Assembly (NCBI GenBank): GCA_016928375.1
Contig: JAFGKX010000128.1
Coordinates: 1-7,877 of the forward strand
From: Candidatus Omnitrophota bacterium
GTDB lineage: Bacteria; Omnitrophota; Gorgyraeia; JABMRG01; JAFGKX01
Direction of reading: 5' to 3'
DNA: 7,877 nucleotides
Shown here piece by piece: positions 7,358-7,877 of this stretch. Position 1 is the first letter of the stretch; each line of letters begins with the position of its first letter. The notes beneath the pieces are model-generated. The model saw nothing but the letters and a program-made list of their open reading frames with translations. It had not been told where the DNA came from and ran no database searches. The translations under genes and the position numbers were made by a program.

Positions 7358-7362
7358 GGCAG

Positions 7363-7395
7363 TTATAGCTATCAAATCATACATAATCGCTATAA
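7363..7395. repeat. Inverted repeat overlapping the glutaredoxin stop codon
   Basis: Perfect 7-bp arms (ttatagc at 7363-7369, gctataa at 7389-7395) separated by 19 nt. The arms are AT-rich, so a stable hairpin is doubtful. It could be a protein-binding site or chance. Confidence 0.3.
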
Positions 7396-7626
7396 TTTAA
7401 GCGCTGCTTTAATTTTTCCTATATCAAAACCAACTACAATTTCACCCTCTATGTCCAGCACAGGAACACTCATTTGCCCGGATTTTTGCACCATTTCATC
7501 CACCCTTTCCGGGCTCAATGATATATCCACATCATCGAACGATACGCCGTTTTCCTTTAAAAATTGCTTGGCTCTTATGCAATAGGGGCATGTAGGAGTA
7601 CTATAAACGGTTACTTTTTTGTCCAT
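7390..7626 (-). CDS. Small glutaredoxin (NrdH/YruB-like), CPYC active site
   Basis: Thioredoxin-fold thiol-disulfide oxidoreductase of 78 residues, usual size for NrdH/YruB-type glutaredoxins. The redox motif CPYC is at 13-16 after strand TVYSTPT, the cis-Pro is at 55 in SVPV, and the closing GFD turn is at 67-69. It is cytoplasmic, with no signal peptide. The ATG at 7626 is preceded by an excellent AGGAGG (7634-7639) at 7 nt. It overlaps the end of the ferritin-like gene by 16 nt in another frame, so the two are probably co-transcribed and coupled. Context next to a diiron-type protein and a presumptive Fe-S protein suggests thiol redox repair or peroxide handling; the electron donor (thioredoxin reductase, glutathione or other) is not visible here. 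Confidence 0.93.
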   Translation of the reverse strand: MDKKVTVYSTPTCPYCIRAKQFLKENGVSFDDVDISLSPERVDEMVQKSGQMSVPVLDIEGEIVVGFDIGKIKAALKL

Positions 7627-7877
7627 AAAAATACCTCCTTCATAATACTATCCGTTATACCCATAAGCGCGCTTAAGTCATATAATTTTTTTATGTGGCT
7701 TTTTTCCTGGTTAATTAACGCATCAATCAGCCTGTGGTCATACTCAGGGACAATTTTTTTCATACCTTCGTAGAATACAACTGATTTTTTCTCAAATTCC
7801 ATTGCTTTTGAAACAGCGTCCTTTTCATCGGATACGCCCCGGGCCGCTATAGCGCCCTGGTTTTTGTTTGTAAATAC
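7611..7877 (-). CDS. Ferritin-like/rubrerythrin-type protein, C-terminal part (5' end outside window)
   Basis: The frame is open from the window edge to the TAA at 7611-7613, giving the last 88 residues of a longer protein. The ATG at 7802 is internal: no ribosome site precedes it, and the upstream 25 codons continue the same frame. The visible part has two amphipathic helices typical of the ferritin-like fold: AMEFEKKSVVFYEGM (residues 25-39 of the fragment), with Glu positions as in rubrerythrin helices, and ALINQEKSHIKKLYDLS (53-69), carrying the ExxH metal-ligand motif (EKSH). These would be the second half of a four-helix diiron bundle. Rubrerythrin-like proteins usually reduce peroxide or handle iron in anaerobes. 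No rubredoxin-type CxxC pair lies in this C-terminal part. The first-half ligands cannot be seen, so diiron function is inferred. Confidence 0.75.
   Translation of the reverse strand, partial: VFTNKNQGAIAARGVSDEKDAVSKAMEFEKKSVVFYEGMKKIVPEYDHRLIDALINQEKSHIKKLYDLSALMGITDSIMKEVFLWTKK
7634..7639 (-). promoter_or_regulatory. Strong ribosome binding site of the glutaredoxin gene
   Basis: AGGAGG, 7 nt before the ATG at 7626, embedded in the coding end of the ferritin-like gene. It allows independent initiation despite the 16-nt overlap. Confidence 0.85.

Noticed and set aside
7282..7389. Purine-type riboswitch or clear sigma70 promoter before the PurF-like gene
   Set aside because: No purine aptamer core was recognised, and candidate -10 boxes such as TATAAC lack a matching -35 at proper spacing.
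7611..7802. Reading the ferritin-like frame as a complete 63-residue gene starting at 7802
   Set aside because: The frame continues without a stop to the window edge, no ribosome site precedes that ATG, and one ferritin-like helix would be cut at its start; it is better treated as a partial gene.

Overview
All genes in this window lie on the minus strand, so the biology reads from high to low coordinates. An outer-membrane channel protein and a three-part RND efflux pump point to a Gram-negative (diderm) bacterium. A rubrerythrin/ferritin-like protein, a small CPYC glutaredoxin and a PurF-type protein with all four expected Fe-S cysteines suggest an anaerobe or microaerophile. Base composition is moderate to AT-leaning by eye, with frequent ATA and AGG codons. 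The style resembles uncultured diderm phyla such as Omnitrophota or Elusimicrobiota, but that placement is a guess.

Upstream block (7877 to 4821): the 3' end of a ferritin-like gene overlaps a glutaredoxin by 16 nt. After a 108-nt gap with short repeats comes a PurF-like phosphoribosyltransferase, and 1 nt later a CNNM/CBS (HlyC/CorC-type) membrane protein. The PurF-like protein keeps the PRPP-binding and Fe-S residues, but its N-terminal glutaminase domain has Ser in place of the catalytic Cys and lacks the usual glutamine-binding motifs. It is therefore probably not an ordinary glutamine PRPP amidotransferase. This is the most unusual item in the window.

Intergenic control region (4712-4820): a near-consensus sigma70-type promoter (TTGACA, 17 bp, TATATT) faces the pump operon. 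One inverted repeat surrounds its -10 box and a 13-bp palindrome lies just downstream. These are good candidate operators for the MarR-family repressor encoded immediately after.

Pump operon (4711 to beyond position 1): marR-type regulator, TolC-type outer-membrane channel, periplasmic adaptor, then an RND inner-membrane transporter cut by the window edge after 681 residues. The genes are 1 to 11 nt apart, so they form one transcription unit with likely translational coupling. The expected model is that a ligand releases the MarR protein from its own promoter and induces the pump. The adaptor is odd: it lacks the alpha-helical hairpin that usually contacts the TolC-type channel.

I saw no tRNA, rRNA, CRISPR array, insertion sequence or phage gene. 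No stretch longer than about 110 bases lacks a gene.
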